Shown piece by piece: positions 35,021 to 44,074 of a DNA stretch of 64,000 bases. The notes beneath the pieces are model-generated. The model was given only the letters and a program-made list of their open reading frames with translations, searched no databases and was not told the origin of the DNA. Position numbers and translations under genes: made by a program. This stretch comes from Maribellus comscasis. GTDB lineage: Bacteria > Bacteroidota > Bacteroidia > Bacteroidales > Prolixibacteraceae. How positions within the stretch are numbered: the stretch's first letter is position 1; each line of letters opens with the position of its first letter. The stretch lies in assembly GCF_009762775.1 (NCBI RefSeq), contig NZ_CP046401.1, forward strand, positions 4,178,001 through 4,242,000, written 5' to 3'.

Positions 35021-37450
35021 TTACTGGTATAAACGAACCTGTTTAATGTATAATTTTCTTTTCCCATTTGGAGAATCGATTTTAAATTCAATGTCCAATC
35101 CAAATTTATCAAAAAGGCAATTGCACGAGTGTGGTACTTCATAGAAATAATGTTCTTTGATATGCATACAGTATCTTCCAAGCTGGTACAGTTCGGAATC
35201 TGTTAACACATTTTGGCCTTTAAACTCTTCAATATTGGAATGTGAAAGATATTCAATAGTGAAATTGTCTGACTCGCTGAGAGAGTAGGTATATAAAATG
35301 ACCTGATCGTGCAAAACTCCGGGCTCGGGAAAAACGATACTGTATTCTTTAAACTGGGCGTTCACAATAAACCCCGGATTTATATTGTAAAGGTTTTTGG
35401 TAATAAGCACGCCGTTGGCATCTTCGTCGGGAAAGGAGCGGTGTACTAATATTCCCATTGCTGCTGAAAGGTGGTCGATTTTATAGTACTCGCGTTCTTC
35501 AAAAGCCCTGAAATTCCATAAACCGGCCCAAACTTTTTTAATGGCATTTTCAATGGATTTGGTATCGTGATCTTTTTTTGCTGAATAGGAATCGTACAAA
35601 CCTGCACCAGAGAAAAATTCCAGATCCTCGGCATTGGTTGAGGAGCGGAAACGATAGGCATCAAAATCCCTAAAATTTTCGATTTTTTCGCTTACCATAT
35701 TAACTAAAGTCGGGTCTATTGGTGCATCAATAATTTTATTTCTTAATTCTTCGAGTTTTGTTTTTCGGTATTCCTGGTCGGTTTTAAATGTTTGATCAGC
35801 CAAAAGCTCTTCGACAAATGTTTGTAACTGATTACTTTTTATATGCCGGGAATAGTAATAAAACGGAATGGCAAAAGGATTTTCCGGAGTGGGAATCTTT
35901 GGATTGCTCAATTTCAGAAGTTCGGCAAAATTGGCTGCTTTACCGCCAACTAAATTTACAGCGGAGTGGTTAACTTCTGTCAGATTAACAAGGCCTGATG
36001 TTGTTTCGTCTTTTGCCAGTACTGTCGTTGCCTGTGGTTCGTTTTGATGCCAGAATGAAGTGGCTTCTTCCAGGCTTGCTTTTCTTACAACAAATGAATC
36101 GGCGAGCACATTGAGGTAAATTAACTGCCCGGCCAGCGAGTCGAGCTTTGGATTTGTCCAGCCATCGCGCAAAGCCATATTGGGAGTACCGCGGTTGTGG
36201 CTTAAGATATTAATATGGCTGAGCGGCGTTTGAAATTCGGTCGTAATTATTCCCGAAACCACAGAAACATCGTTTGGAATACCGTTCAGAATAATAATAT
36301 CGTGTTTGCCCAGGTAGGTTTCATTGAGTTCATTCAGCTTAACCTTTCGTAAATAGCCATAACCTTCAGCAAGGTTCAGTGCCTGATAATTTTGTCCTTC
36401 AAATAATTCGTCGGATGTAATAATGGGGACACTGCTGCATTCTTCCCACTTTGAGTTGTTTGGGTATAAAAAAAGTTTTCCGGCCAGATACGTGGAGGAA
36501 TATATTTTCTCAAAAATCTCCTGTATTTTATTGCAGCCCATTTCGTCGCCGGCATAAAACCGGATGACATATTTATTTAATGATTTATAATAGTTAATCT
36601 CACCCGGATAAAGATATCTTTGACCGGAGTTGGAGTATTGCGTCATATTAAAATGGTAGTGTCCTTTTTTATATCCAAGGAATTGTTCAGCAAAAAAGTA
36701 ATGAATCTCATAACGTTTGCTGTTCATATAATAAATAAGGTTTTCCTTTTCGCTGTATATAAATTTTACCGATTGTACGTCTCCCTGATTGGTGATAAAA
36801 GGGCTGCTTTGCAAAAGATTAAAGGCATTATAATCGGGAAGCCCGTTTAAATAATTTACATCATTTTCTGATTTTGCCAGTAATTTTGCGTGTATGATTG
36901 TGTCGGTGGAGGGTACAATAATTTCAGCACTGTAATAGCCTTCTTTTGAAAAAACAACGGTATCCCGGATTGTCGAATTTTTATGAGTATTTAGATTCTG
37001 AAGGAGTGTCATTTCTATGCCGTTTGAATAAAGTTTTAGCGTCTCTGCCTGGTGTTCAGAAACCACCTGTAAAATATAAATCCCCGTTTTCAGATGGGGC
37101 AAAAGATAAGTTCCACCCTGGCCCAGTTTCCCGGTTTGTAAGATTTGTTTTCCATCAACGGTAAACAGTTGCAACGATACATTTTCTTCAGGTGGTGAAA
37201 AAAACATGTTAAATACAATTTGAAATCTTGATTCATTTTCCGGGTTATTAAAATTCCAGGTAAAGGCACCGTTCTTGTCGGAGGTGATTTCAATCGCCAG
37301 GCGTTTATGAAATATGGAAACATCAGCAACTGGCCTTTCTGTTGCCAAATCACTGGTTCGTCCCCAATACGAATATTGAGCAAATGCTTGCAAGGGAAGC
37401 AGCATTGCAAGAGAGGTACAAAGGGCCAAAATCCGAAGTACAGCATTCAT
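35021..37450 (-). CDS. secreted PEP-synthase-like (PEP/pyruvate-binding) protein
   Basis: This 809-residue protein has a clear signal peptide (about 1-24). An N-terminal beta-region (about 25-190) contains a T9SS-type-like repeat (LQLFTVDGKQILQTGKLG, GIYILQVVS). A central region includes a phosphohistidine-like swivelling segment, TPLSHINILSHNRGTPNMA, with His412. The C-terminal half (about 495-800) is a PEP/pyruvate-binding ATP-grasp-like domain (VNLVGGKAANFAELL, YRFRSSTNAEDLEFFSGAGLYDS, LHVHR-like region). Cytoplasmic PEP synthase and PPDK have the same domains, but ordered differently and with no signal. Export would place an ATP-using fold in a compartment without ATP, so the role is unclear. 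A swivelling phosphotransfer or a structural use is possible. Confidence 0.72.
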   Translation of the reverse strand: MNAVLRILALCTSLAMLLPLQAFAQYSYWGRTSDLATERPVADVSIFHKRLAIEITSDKNGAFTWNFNNPENESRFQIVFNMFFSPPEENVSLQLFTVDGKQILQTGKLGQGGTYLLPHLKTGIYILQVVSEHQAETLKLYSNGIEMTLLQNLNTHKNSTIRDTVVFSKEGYYSAEIIVPSTDTIIHAKLLAKSENDVNYLNGLPDYNAFNLLQSSPFITNQGDVQSVKFIYSEKENLIYYMNSKRYEIHYFFAEQFLGYKKGHYHFNMTQYSNSGQRYLYPGEINYYKSLNKYVIRFYAGDEMGCNKIQEIFEKIYSSTYLAGKLFLYPNNSKWEECSSVPIITSDELFEGQNYQALNLAEGYGYLRKVKLNELNETYLGKHDIIILNGIPNDVSVVSGIITTEFQTPLSHINILSHNRGTPNMALRDGWTNPKLDSLAGQLIYLNVLADSFVVRKASLEEATSFWHQNEPQATTVLAKDETTSGLVNLTEVNHSAVNLVGGKAANFAELLKLSNPKIPTPENPFAIPFYYYSRHIKSNQLQTFVEELLADQTFKTDQEYRKTKLEELRNKIIDAPIDPTLVNMVSEKIENFRDFDAYRFRSSTNAEDLEFFSGAGLYDSYSAKKDHDTKSIENAIKKVWAGLWNFRAFEEREYYKIDHLSAAMGILVHRSFPDEDANGVLITKNLYNINPGFIVNAQFKEYSIVFPEPGVLHDQVILYTYSLSESDNFTIEYLSHSNIEEFKGQNVLTDSELYQLGRYCMHIKEHYFYEVPHSCNCLFDKFGLDIEFKIDSPNGKRKLYIKQVRLYQ

Positions 37451-37518
37451 ACTTTTTTAGATGTAGTTCAGTGGGAAAAGGTTGCTGACAAAATTGGGGA
37501 GCAGGGGTGTTTTTAAAA

Positions 37519-37551
37519 TAGAAAAGGGCAATCCTTTTCAGATTACCCTTT
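37519..37551 (-). terminator. terminator after the TPR lipoprotein gene
   Basis: The arms at 37523-37532 and 37542-37551 form a 10-bp stem with one wobble pair and a nine-base loop, followed on the minus strand by a T-rich stretch. It lies 22 bases after the stop at 37574. Confidence 0.7.
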
Positions 37552-37573
37552 CAATATAATTTTTTGTTTACTG

Positions 37574-39328
37574 TTATCCTACAATTGCCTGGAATTTTGG
37601 ATTGTCGAAATATTTTGCAAATTCGATATCGTTTTTGGCTTTGTCTTTCAGGTCAGGATTGATTTCAACCGCTTTTTGAAGGCTTTCAAGAAGCAGGTTT
37701 TCTTTTGCAGTGCGTGCTCCGATAATTGCTTTCAGGTATTCTTTCATAAAACAGTTTGGATTATCAAAAGCTTCCAAGTCTTTTAATGCACCATTGTTAT
37801 CACCGGCTAATATTTTTGCCAATGCAGTGTTAACGTCTTCATATTTGCTGAAATATCTTACAGCCTGATCGTAATTTGCATTTTTAACGCTAACAATTCC
37901 CTGGTTGTAATTTACTTCATCGCCTGCGCCTGAAGCAGCTCCAAACAATGTTTCAGCTTCATCAACTTTTTCTTCATAAAGAGCAATTGCGCCAAGGTTA
38001 TTTTTAACAACCGGTTCATTGTTTTTCAAACGTTCTGCTTTTTCAAACATTGGTTTTGCATCTTCGTATTTCATTTGTTTTACCAAAACATAACCTGCGT
38101 TGTTTGGTCCTCTCCAGTCGTTTGGATAAACTTTAATAAATGAATTATATATTGAAAGTTGTTCGTTCAAATCTTCAAATAAAGTTGCCGCATACAACAA
38201 TTCTGCCGGATTTAAAGAAGAAGGATTTGATTTAGCCGCAGCCATCAGTTCTTCATCCGTTTTTCCAATCAAATCAACGCTGGTAGCCAGTTTTGCTCTA
38301 CGCAATTGTGGTAAAATTTCGTCAGCTACATCAGTAAATGCTTCAGAAAGATTTCTGATTTCACGTTCGCGAACTTCAGGATCATTGTACATGGAAAGAA
38401 CGCGTAAAATCAATTCTTTATCCTGAATATTTGATTTTTCCATCAACTCTTTAAAACCATCCCAGTCTTCCGGAGTATATTTGGTTTTTAATTCGATATC
38501 AACTCCAGCTTCTTTTAGTTTTTTGGCAAGGAATGCAGAAGAAGTGTTTTTTCTGTCAGCAGCTAAATCTGTATTGAAATCAATTTCACCATCGGGAGAA
38601 GCGTAAGCTGAAACCTCAACACCTTTAAGGTCGATACGTTCTTGTTCATTTGCATTTTTGGTATAATCTTCCAGCGCTTTCACGTCGCTGCCTTCTGTTT
38701 CTTCTCTGCGAAGATTTGAACGGTTGATGAGATAGTGAATATCAGCAACCATTTCGTCTGGAACAATTCTTTGGAACGCATCGATATTTGGATCATATTT
38801 GCCTGAAGTATTTTCTTCACGCTGTACACCCAAAATCGGTTTTGGATAATTCATAACCAATTCGCTGGTAGCAATCACACCATCCGCAATTTTGATTGGT
38901 TCAAAATCCAATGTTTTAGCCCCTTTTGAAGCAGTCATATAAACGTAGAGTTCAGATTTGTTCATGTCGTCAACATATTCAACGGCATCTTTGTAGCTAA
39001 AGCTTCCACCAGTTGTATAACTGATAACTTTGTTATTCGCTTCCACTTTTTCTCCCTGAACAGTAACCGGTTCATACTTGGTTTCGCCTCCGTCATATTT
39101 CAGAACCGGAGTAGCAACCAAAGTGGCCTTTTTATTAAAATATTTTGCTGGGAATCGACCATCGATAGCAACATCCACATCACCGGCGTGGGCTTCGAGA
39201 ATTTCCGGGGTTACTTTGAATTGAATCTGATCAGCATTTTTTTTCATTTTTTGTAACCCTGCACATCCCGAAAGTAGCACTGCTGCCACTGCTACAAGCA
39301 TAAAAGGTTTAAAGTTGAGTTCTTTCAT
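37574..39328 (-). CDS. TPR-containing lipoprotein
   Basis: The ATG at 39328 gives 584 residues with lipobox VLLSGC (Cys22). A TTG three codons upstream is in frame but not preferred. After about 250 residues of beta-rich sequence come segments resembling an OmpA-like fold (KGVEVSAYASPDGEIDFNTD, LAADRKNTSSAFLAKKLKEAG). The C-terminal half contains TPR-like helix pairs (NNAGYVLVKQMKYEDAKPMF, NNLGAIALYEEKVDEAETLF, YNQGIVSVKNANYDQAVRYF). It should sit in the outer membrane and bind peptidoglycan or another protein. It is a conserved-looking protein I have no name for. A terminator follows and a -7 box precedes it. Confidence 0.85.
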   Translation of the reverse strand: MKELNFKPFMLVAVAAVLLSGCAGLQKMKKNADQIQFKVTPEILEAHAGDVDVAIDGRFPAKYFNKKATLVATPVLKYDGGETKYEPVTVQGEKVEANNKVISYTTGGSFSYKDAVEYVDDMNKSELYVYMTASKGAKTLDFEPIKIADGVIATSELVMNYPKPILGVQREENTSGKYDPNIDAFQRIVPDEMVADIHYLINRSNLRREETEGSDVKALEDYTKNANEQERIDLKGVEVSAYASPDGEIDFNTDLAADRKNTSSAFLAKKLKEAGVDIELKTKYTPEDWDGFKELMEKSNIQDKELILRVLSMYNDPEVREREIRNLSEAFTDVADEILPQLRRAKLATSVDLIGKTDEELMAAAKSNPSSLNPAELLYAATLFEDLNEQLSIYNSFIKVYPNDWRGPNNAGYVLVKQMKYEDAKPMFEKAERLKNNEPVVKNNLGAIALYEEKVDEAETLFGAASGAGDEVNYNQGIVSVKNANYDQAVRYFSKYEDVNTALAKILAGDNNGALKDLEAFDNPNCFMKEYLKAIIGARTAKENLLLESLQKAVEINPDLKDKAKNDIEFAKYFDNPKFQAIVG

Positions 39329-39372
39329 AACAGACAATATTTAAAATTTTAAAATTTGTTCCAATTAGCACA

Positions 39373-39380
39373 CAAAAATA
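39373..39380 (-). promoter_or_regulatory. -7 promoter box for the TPR lipoprotein gene
   Basis: The minus strand reads TATTTTTG, matching TAnnTTTG, 45-52 bases upstream of ATG 39328. No good -33 element is visible. Confidence 0.35.
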
Positions 39381-39421
39381 ACAAGCTTTTTTTTATAAAA
39401 AAGCCGCTAAACGAGTTTTTA

Positions 39422-40051
39422 TCACAATATTAATCGGTTTAGCCCTTTTTTATACTGGTTATCGAAAATTGCCTCTTTCAACTGAATATAATGTTCGTGA
39501 TTTTTTACAAAATCCAAATTATTTGTATCGATGATTAAAACGGGGAAGTTTTGAACTTGTTTAAAAAAATTGAAATATCCCTGTTTAATTTTTTCAAGAT
39601 AATCGCGTTGGATATATTTTTCATAATCTCGTCCTCTGATTTCAATGTTTTGTAGCAGGTTTTCAATATTGGTGTGAAGATAAACATACAGGTCGGGTTT
39701 GGGCATCGATTCTGATACGATGTCGTAAATTTGCCGAAATAATCTGTATTCGTCATCTTTTAGAGTGTTTTGCGCAAATATTGAAGTTTTCGAGAAATAG
39801 TAATCTGAAATCAGCATTGAATGGAAAAGATCGAGATTGAGGACTTCTTTTTTTATTTGATTGTAACGGTCGGCTAAAAATGAAAGTTCAAGCGGGAAGG
39901 AATATCTTTCCTGATTTTGGTAAAATTTTGGTAAAAACGGATTATCGGCAAACTGTTCCAGAATTAGTTTGGCATTTGATTCTTCTGCCAGCATTTTTGC
40001 CAGCGTTGTTTTTCCTGCTCCTATATTTCCTTCAATAACTAAAAATTGCAT
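39422..40051 (-). CDS. deoxynucleoside kinase
   Basis: This 209-residue cytoplasmic kinase begins with the P-loop VIEGNIGAGKTTLA (residues 5-18). The substrate segment LEQFADNPFLPKFYQNQERYS (about 31-51) and the DLYVYLHTN and IEIRGRDYEKYI segments contain the ERS-like and lid Arg residues of the dNK/thymidine kinase 2 family. These enzymes phosphorylate deoxyadenosine, deoxyguanosine or deoxycytidine for salvage. It lies 61 bases downstream of the small membrane protein gene on the same strand. No typical terminator hairpin was found after it. Confidence 0.9.
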   Translation of the reverse strand: MQFLVIEGNIGAGKTTLAKMLAEESNAKLILEQFADNPFLPKFYQNQERYSFPLELSFLADRYNQIKKEVLNLDLFHSMLISDYYFSKTSIFAQNTLKDDEYRLFRQIYDIVSESMPKPDLYVYLHTNIENLLQNIEIRGRDYEKYIQRDYLEKIKQGYFNFFKQVQNFPVLIIDTNNLDFVKNHEHYIQLKEAIFDNQYKKGLNRLIL

Positions 40052-40112
40052 TTACCGGAATATTTCTGTAAGTATTTTTTTATAATGTGAAAAGAATATT
40101 TGATGTTTTAAA

Positions 40113-40595
40113 TTACATCAGTTTTTTGTTTGAACGGATTTTTTTGTCTTTAAAAAAACCAATAAAGTACCCTGGAAGTAAACCCACTACAAAACCAAGT
40201 ATGAGCATTTCCCAGTTTTGGGCGGGTATAAATTTTTGTAAAATATAACCTGTCAGGAGGCCGGCAACCATCCCAAAAAAAGAAAACAGGTAGGTGTAAT
40301 AATAAGGTGCAATAAAGCCGTGTTGTTTGTGCATGTGGCTCGAAATACGACTGATCAACCGATCGTATTCGCGCCGGCTTTTTCCGGGTACTTTTATAGC
40401 CTCATTTATTTTCTTTGTTACCTCGGTAATATTTAGTTTTTCTTTTTGGCAATAAGGGCAACTTGAGGAGAATTCTCCCACTCTTTTTATGTTTCGTTTG
40501 AGTTCTTCAACCCTGTAAAAACGGATTTCCTTGTCCCTGATTCCTTCAAGATTTTTGTCAATCTCCGCAATCGTTTTTGTTGCCCAGCTTTCCAT
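40113..40595 (-). CDS. small membrane protein with CxxC motif
   Basis: The ATG at 40595 gives 160 residues. A TTG frame reaching 40622 was rejected because a -7 box lies at 40620-40627. Residues 1-50 are helical and charged (EIDKNLEGIRDKEIRFYRVEE is of coiled-coil type). A SCPYCQ pair at about residue 45 may bind zinc. Two membrane segments follow at about 101-120 (YLFSFFGMVAGLLTGYIL) and 129-147, glycine-rich, ending in a basic tail (FFKDKKIRSNKK). I do not recognise a family. It is transcribed towards the deoxynucleoside kinase gene 61 bases away. Confidence 0.75.
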   Translation of the reverse strand: MESWATKTIAEIDKNLEGIRDKEIRFYRVEELKRNIKRVGEFSSSCPYCQKEKLNITEVTKKINEAIKVPGKSRREYDRLISRISSHMHKQHGFIAPYYYTYLFSFFGMVAGLLTGYILQKFIPAQNWEMLILGFVVGLLPGYFIGFFKDKKIRSNKKLM

Positions 40596-40619
40596 TAATG
40601 TGCATTTTAAAACCTGTTT

Positions 40620-40646
40620 CAAAGGTAAAAATTATGCCGGAACCAA
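40620..40646 (-). promoter_or_regulatory. promoter for the small membrane protein gene
   Basis: The minus strand has TACCTTTG (40627-40620), a TAnnTTTG match, and TTG at 40646-40644 with a 16-base spacer. The start of transcription would fall just before ATG 40595. Confidence 0.5.
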
Positions 40647-40839
40647 TGTTTAATTTTTTGGAAATATGGAAATATAGTCAGGAGAGAAAATAAAAAAAGT
40701 TCTGTTTTGAACGGCTTTTACTGTGTTGTTCTTTCACTATTAATTTCTTCAGAAGGGAATCTCGTTTGTACTTTTTTAGAGTTGGTTTTAGTCACATAAT
40801 CAGATATTTTAATTACTACAGAACAGATATAATCGGCAT

Positions 40840-40870
40840 AAAAAACGCCCTGCCGGTTGGCAGAGCGTTT
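40840..40870 (-). terminator. rho-independent terminator after pnp
   Basis: The arms at 40843-40854 and 40859-40870 form a 12-bp stem with one wobble pair and a four-base loop. On the minus strand it is followed by TTTTTT. It lies 20 bases after the pnp stop at 40890, a strong, typical terminator. The rest of the 294-base gap (40596-40889) shows only the promoter at 40620-40646. Confidence 0.85.
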
Positions 40871-40889
40871 ATATTATTTTCGCTTAACT

Positions 40890-43163
40890 TTAGTCATTAT
40901 CGCGACGCGGGCGAAAATCCCTTCGGTCGCCGCCACGGCGATCGTTCCGGCGGTCGCCTCCTCTGCGGTCGTCATTACGGTTGTCCCTGCGGGGTGGACG
41001 ATCTCCTCTTGGAGGACGCTCAACATATCCTTCCGGTTTTGGAAGAAGGGCTTTTCTTGAAAGTTTTAGCTTGCCGGTTTTTTCATCTACACCAATAAGT
41101 TTAACTTCCATCATTTCACCTTCTTTGGTAAATTTTTCTGCCGACTCAACCCTGTTCCAGTCCATTTCTGAAACGTGCAACAGCGCTTCTTTTCCGGGAA
41201 GTATTTCGATAAATGCTCCAAAAGAAACTACCGATTTTACTTTTCCGGTATAAACCTCGCCAACTTCGGGGATTGCTGTTATGGCTTTTATGCGTGCTTT
41301 TGCCGCTTCAATTGGTTCGAGGCCTGCACCTGAAATTTCAACCAACCCAACTTCGTCATTTTCTTCAATAACGATTACAGTGTCGGTTTCTTCCTGGATA
41401 GCCTGAATAATTTTTCCTCCCGGTCCGATGACAGCACCAATCATATCTTTTGGTATCTGAATGGTTTCGATACGCGGAACATTTGGTTTATATTCGGCAC
41501 GGGGTTCGGGAATTACTTCCAGCATTTTTCCTAAAATATGCAAACGGCCTTCTTTTGCCTGCTGCAAGGCCTGCGCCAAAACTTCGTAAGGCAGTCCGTC
41601 AACTTTAATATCCATCTGTGTGGCCGTAATCCCGTTCGTTGTTCCGGTTACTTTAAAATCCATGTCTCCCAAATGGTCTTCGTCTCCAAGAATGTCGGAG
41701 AGAACTGCGTATTTATCAGAACCTTTATCGGTAATCAGCCCCATTGCAATTCCCGAAACCGGTTTTTTCATTTTCACACCGGCATCCATCAATCCCATTG
41801 TTCCTGCACAAACCGTTGCCATCGATGATGAACCGTTGGACTCAAGGATGTCGGAAACAACCCGGACAACATAAGGAAGATCTTCAGGGATCATATTCTT
41901 CAATCCCCGCAAAGCAAGGTTTCCGTGTCCAATTTCGCGTCTGCTTGTTCCACGCGGTGTTTTGGGGTCTCCGACACAAAACGGAGGGAAATTATAATGT
42001 AATAAAAAGCTTTCGTTGCCCTGAAAAGTTACATTGTCAATTTTTTTGACGTCCATTTTTGTACCCAATGTAACCGAAGTTAAAGACTGAGTTTCTCCAC
42101 GGGTAAAAATAGCAGAGCCATGTGCTCCAGGTAAATAATCGATTTCACCCCAAATTGGGCGAATTTCATTTGTTGCTCTTCCGTCCAAACGAATACCGTC
42201 GTCGAGAATCATTCTGCGCATAGCTTCTTTTTCAACATCATGGTAATATCTTTTTATTAAACCAATATGTTGTTCCAGATCTATTTCTTCGTTTTCTGCA
42301 TTTGCTTCGGTGTAAGCTTCAATAAATTCATCACATATTGCTTCAAAGGCCTCCAGGCGTTCACTTTTGTTTGCGATTTGTTTCTTTGCAACTTCATAGC
42401 AGGCATCGTATGTTTCTGCTTTTACTTTTTCACGAAGTTCCTCATCGTTGTTCTCGTGGCTGTATTCACGTTTTACTACACCGAGTTCGGCTGCCAGTTC
42501 TTCTTGTACTTTACACTGTTTTTTTATTTCATTGTGCGCCGTTTTTATGGCTTCAAGCATCACTTCTTCTGAAACCTCCTGCATTTCCCCTTCCACCATC
42601 ATAATGTTGTCAAATGAAGCACCAACCATGATTTCCAGATCGGCTTCTTCCATTTGTGAGCGTGTTGGGTTTACAATAAATTCCCCATTAACTCTTGCTA
42701 CACGAACTTCAGAGATGGGGGTTTCAAAAGGAACGTCGGAAACTGCAATTGCAGCAGAGGCTGCTAATCCTGCCAGGGCATCCGGCATTTCTTCTTTGTT
42801 TGCAGAAATCAACGAAATCATCACCGCAGTTTCTGCATGATAGTCATCGGGGAAAAGCGGACGTAATGCCCGGTCAACCAAACGTGCAACAAGAATTTCG
42901 TCGTCGCTTGGTCTTCCTTCCCGTTTTAGAAATCCGCCGGGGAATCGGCCTGCAGCCGAGAATTTTTCGCGGTAATCAACCGATACCGGCATAAAGTCTA
43001 CATCTTCTTTTGCTTCTTTTGCTGACACTACTGTGGCCAGCAACATGGTTTCACCCATTTTTACTACAACTGAACCATCGGCCTGTTTGGCAAGCTTACC
43101 GGTTTCAATGGTAATCGTTCTGCCGTCGGCGAGTTCAATTGTTTTAACTGTTGCGTTTACCAT
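40890..43163 (-). CDS. pnp: polyribonucleotide nucleotidyltransferase (PNPase)
   Basis: This 757-residue enzyme degrades RNA 3' to 5' by phosphorolysis in the cytoplasm. Two RNase PH domains are visible. The first includes [18 protein letters not shown]. The second includes [19 protein letters not shown] and [15 protein letters not shown] with its catalytic Asp. A KH domain ([20 protein letters not shown], about 560-590) and an S1 domain ([20 protein letters not shown], about 630-660) follow. The last 45 residues are an Arg/Gly/Asp-rich tail ([15 protein letters not shown]) that exceeds the usual length of about 710 and may add RNA binding. It lies about 100 bases downstream of rpsO, the common bacterial order, with a terminator between the two. 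Confidence 0.97.
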   Translation of the reverse strand: MVNATVKTIELADGRTITIETGKLAKQADGSVVVKMGETMLLATVVSAKEAKEDVDFMPVSVDYREKFSAAGRFPGGFLKREGRPSDDEILVARLVDRALRPLFPDDYHAETAVMISLISANKEEMPDALAGLAASAAIAVSDVPFETPISEVRVARVNGEFIVNPTRSQMEEADLEIMVGASFDNIMMVEGEMQEVSEEVMLEAIKTAHNEIKKQCKVQEELAAELGVVKREYSHENNDEELREKVKAETYDACYEVAKKQIANKSERLEAFEAICDEFIEAYTEANAENEEIDLEQHIGLIKRYYHDVEKEAMRRMILDDGIRLDGRATNEIRPIWGEIDYLPGAHGSAIFTRGETQSLTSVTLGTKMDVKKIDNVTFQGNESFLLHYNFPPFCVGDPKTPRGTSRREIGHGNLALRGLKNMIPEDLPYVVRVVSDILESNGSSSMATVCAGTMGLMDAGVKMKKPVSGIAMGLITDKGSDKYAVLSDILGDEDHLGDMDFKVTGTTNGITATQMDIKVDGLPYEVLAQALQQAKEGRLHILGKMLEVIPEPRAEYKPNVPRIETIQIPKDMIGAVIGPGGKIIQAIQEETDTVIVIEENDEVGLVEISGAGLEPIEAAKARIKAITAIPEVGEVYTGKVKSVVSFGAFIEILPGKEALLHVSEMDWNRVESAEKFTKEGEMMEVKLIGVDEKTGKLKLSRKALLPKPEGYVERPPRGDRPPRRDNRNDDRRGGDRRNDRRGGDRRDFRPRRDND

Positions 43164-43223
43164 AATTTTTTTACATCAATAAATATTAAATAATACAATG
43201 GGTGGTGAGGTTTTGCAATTTAC

Positions 43224-43256
43224 AAAAAAGAAAGGCAATACACTGCATTGCCTTTC
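43224..43256 (-). terminator. terminator between rpsO and pnp
   Basis: The arms GAAAGGCAAT (43230-43239) and ATTGCCTTTC (43247-43256) form a perfect 10-bp stem with a seven-base loop. On the minus strand TTTTTT follows. It lies just after the rpsO stop and before the pnp start, so pnp may be partly attenuated or have its own promoter. Confidence 0.85.
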
Positions 43257-43263
43257 GATTATT

Positions 43264-43533
43264 TTACTTACGTAAGTTCAATTCTTTAATCAGCGAACGA
43301 TAACGTTCAATATCTTTACTTTTCAGGTAGTCAAGCAAACTGCGTCGTTTCCCAACCAATTTAATCAAAGCACGTCGTGTGCTGTGGTCCTTTTTGTTTT
43401 GTTTCAAATGTTCCGTCAGGTGGTTAATCCTGAAAGTGAACAATGCAATCTGGCCTTCAGTACTGCCTGTGTCTTTTTCATTTTTACCATATTTGGTAAA
43501 AAGCTCTGTTTTTTTCTCTGATGTTAAATACAT
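43264..43533 (-). CDS. rpsO: 30S ribosomal protein S15
   Basis: This 89-residue protein matches S15 in length and sequence. It has [20 protein letters not shown], the conserved [20 protein letters not shown] with the DHS motif, and [21 protein letters not shown]15 binds 16S rRNA helices 20-22 and helps start assembly of the 30S platform. The gene has a good promoter at 43615-43644 and is followed by a terminator before pnp. In many bacteria S15 also represses its own mRNA, but I see no clear pseudoknot in the 5' leader. Confidence 0.98.
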   Translation of the reverse strand: MYLTSEKKTELFTKYGKNEKDTGSTEGQIALFTFRINHLTEHLKQNKKDHSTRRALIKLVGKRRSLLDYLKSKDIERYRSLIKELNLRK

Positions 43534-43614
43534 TTTTTAAAGAACAATTTTAATTATACAATGTTTAAGCCGCAGCATCGCGTTAAATAACAACAGCTTA
43601 AAATTAATCGGGTG

Positions 43615-43644
43615 CAAAAATAGCAAAAGATTTTGATTTACAAA
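43615..43644 (-). promoter_or_regulatory. promoter for rpsO
   Basis: On the minus strand TTTG at 43644-43641 is followed after 18 bases by TATTTTTG at 43622-43615. Both elements match the Bacteroidota consensus, with good spacing. A 5' leader of about 75 bases runs to ATG 43533. Confidence 0.65.
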
Positions 43645-43792
43645 CGATTTAATCAAACAGAATGTTCACTGATTCTTTCTTTAATTTTTCATAACGTGAG
43701 TTGTTCATATGTTTCTATTTTGAACGATTTTAAATATGATTCTGTATTGAACCGGAGAGTATAAAAACGAATGATTGATTAACATAATTTTT

Positions 43793-43800
43793 TATCTTTG
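43793..43800 (+). promoter_or_regulatory. -7 promoter box upstream of the first tandem gene
   Basis: TATCTTTG matches TAnnTTTG. It lies outside the duplicated leader, about 260 bases before ATG 44060, so only the first copy has it. A poor TTG sits 15 bases upstream. Confidence 0.35.
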
Positions 43801-43852
43801 ATTATTGAAAGTTTCAACCAACCATTTGAATCATTGTCATTTATTCTTAACC

Positions 43853-44074
43853 CTTTTTTGTTTGCCCGATATCTGTAAAACCAGATAATTAGTTGTTGAT
43901 TTATTCCCGGGGAAGTTTAAATAATATTAATCATGTGTTTAAAATATTATTTGTTTTTTATTATAAACGATATTAATTTTAGAGACAATAATTTCAGTTT
44001 TCGATTTGAATTAAAAGATTATCATAATTTTTATTTAAAAATCTATAATTATTAAGCGTATGAAAAAGTTTTAC
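43853..44074 (+). repeat. duplicated leader and start region, copy 1
   Basis: This stretch of about 222 bases reappears at 46152-46373 with only a few changes and small indels. It spans the leader, the ATG and the first five codons (MKKFY). It contains a small hairpin, TATCTG-6-CAGATA. The identity ends shortly after the start codon, where the two genes diverge. Confidence 0.9.

Larger units (their letters stand above)
43534..44059. other. 526-base intergenic region between rpsO and the first tandem gene
   Basis: It contains the rpsO promoter (43615-43644, minus strand), a -7 box for the plus strand (43793-43800) and, from 43853, the leader repeat shared with the second tandem gene. No gene or RNA was recognised. 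Confidence 0.6.

Noticed and set aside
39370..39420. AT-rich symmetrical stretch after the deoxynucleoside kinase gene as a terminator
   Set aside because: The pairing is nearly all A-T and lacks a GC stem, so it is too weak to call.
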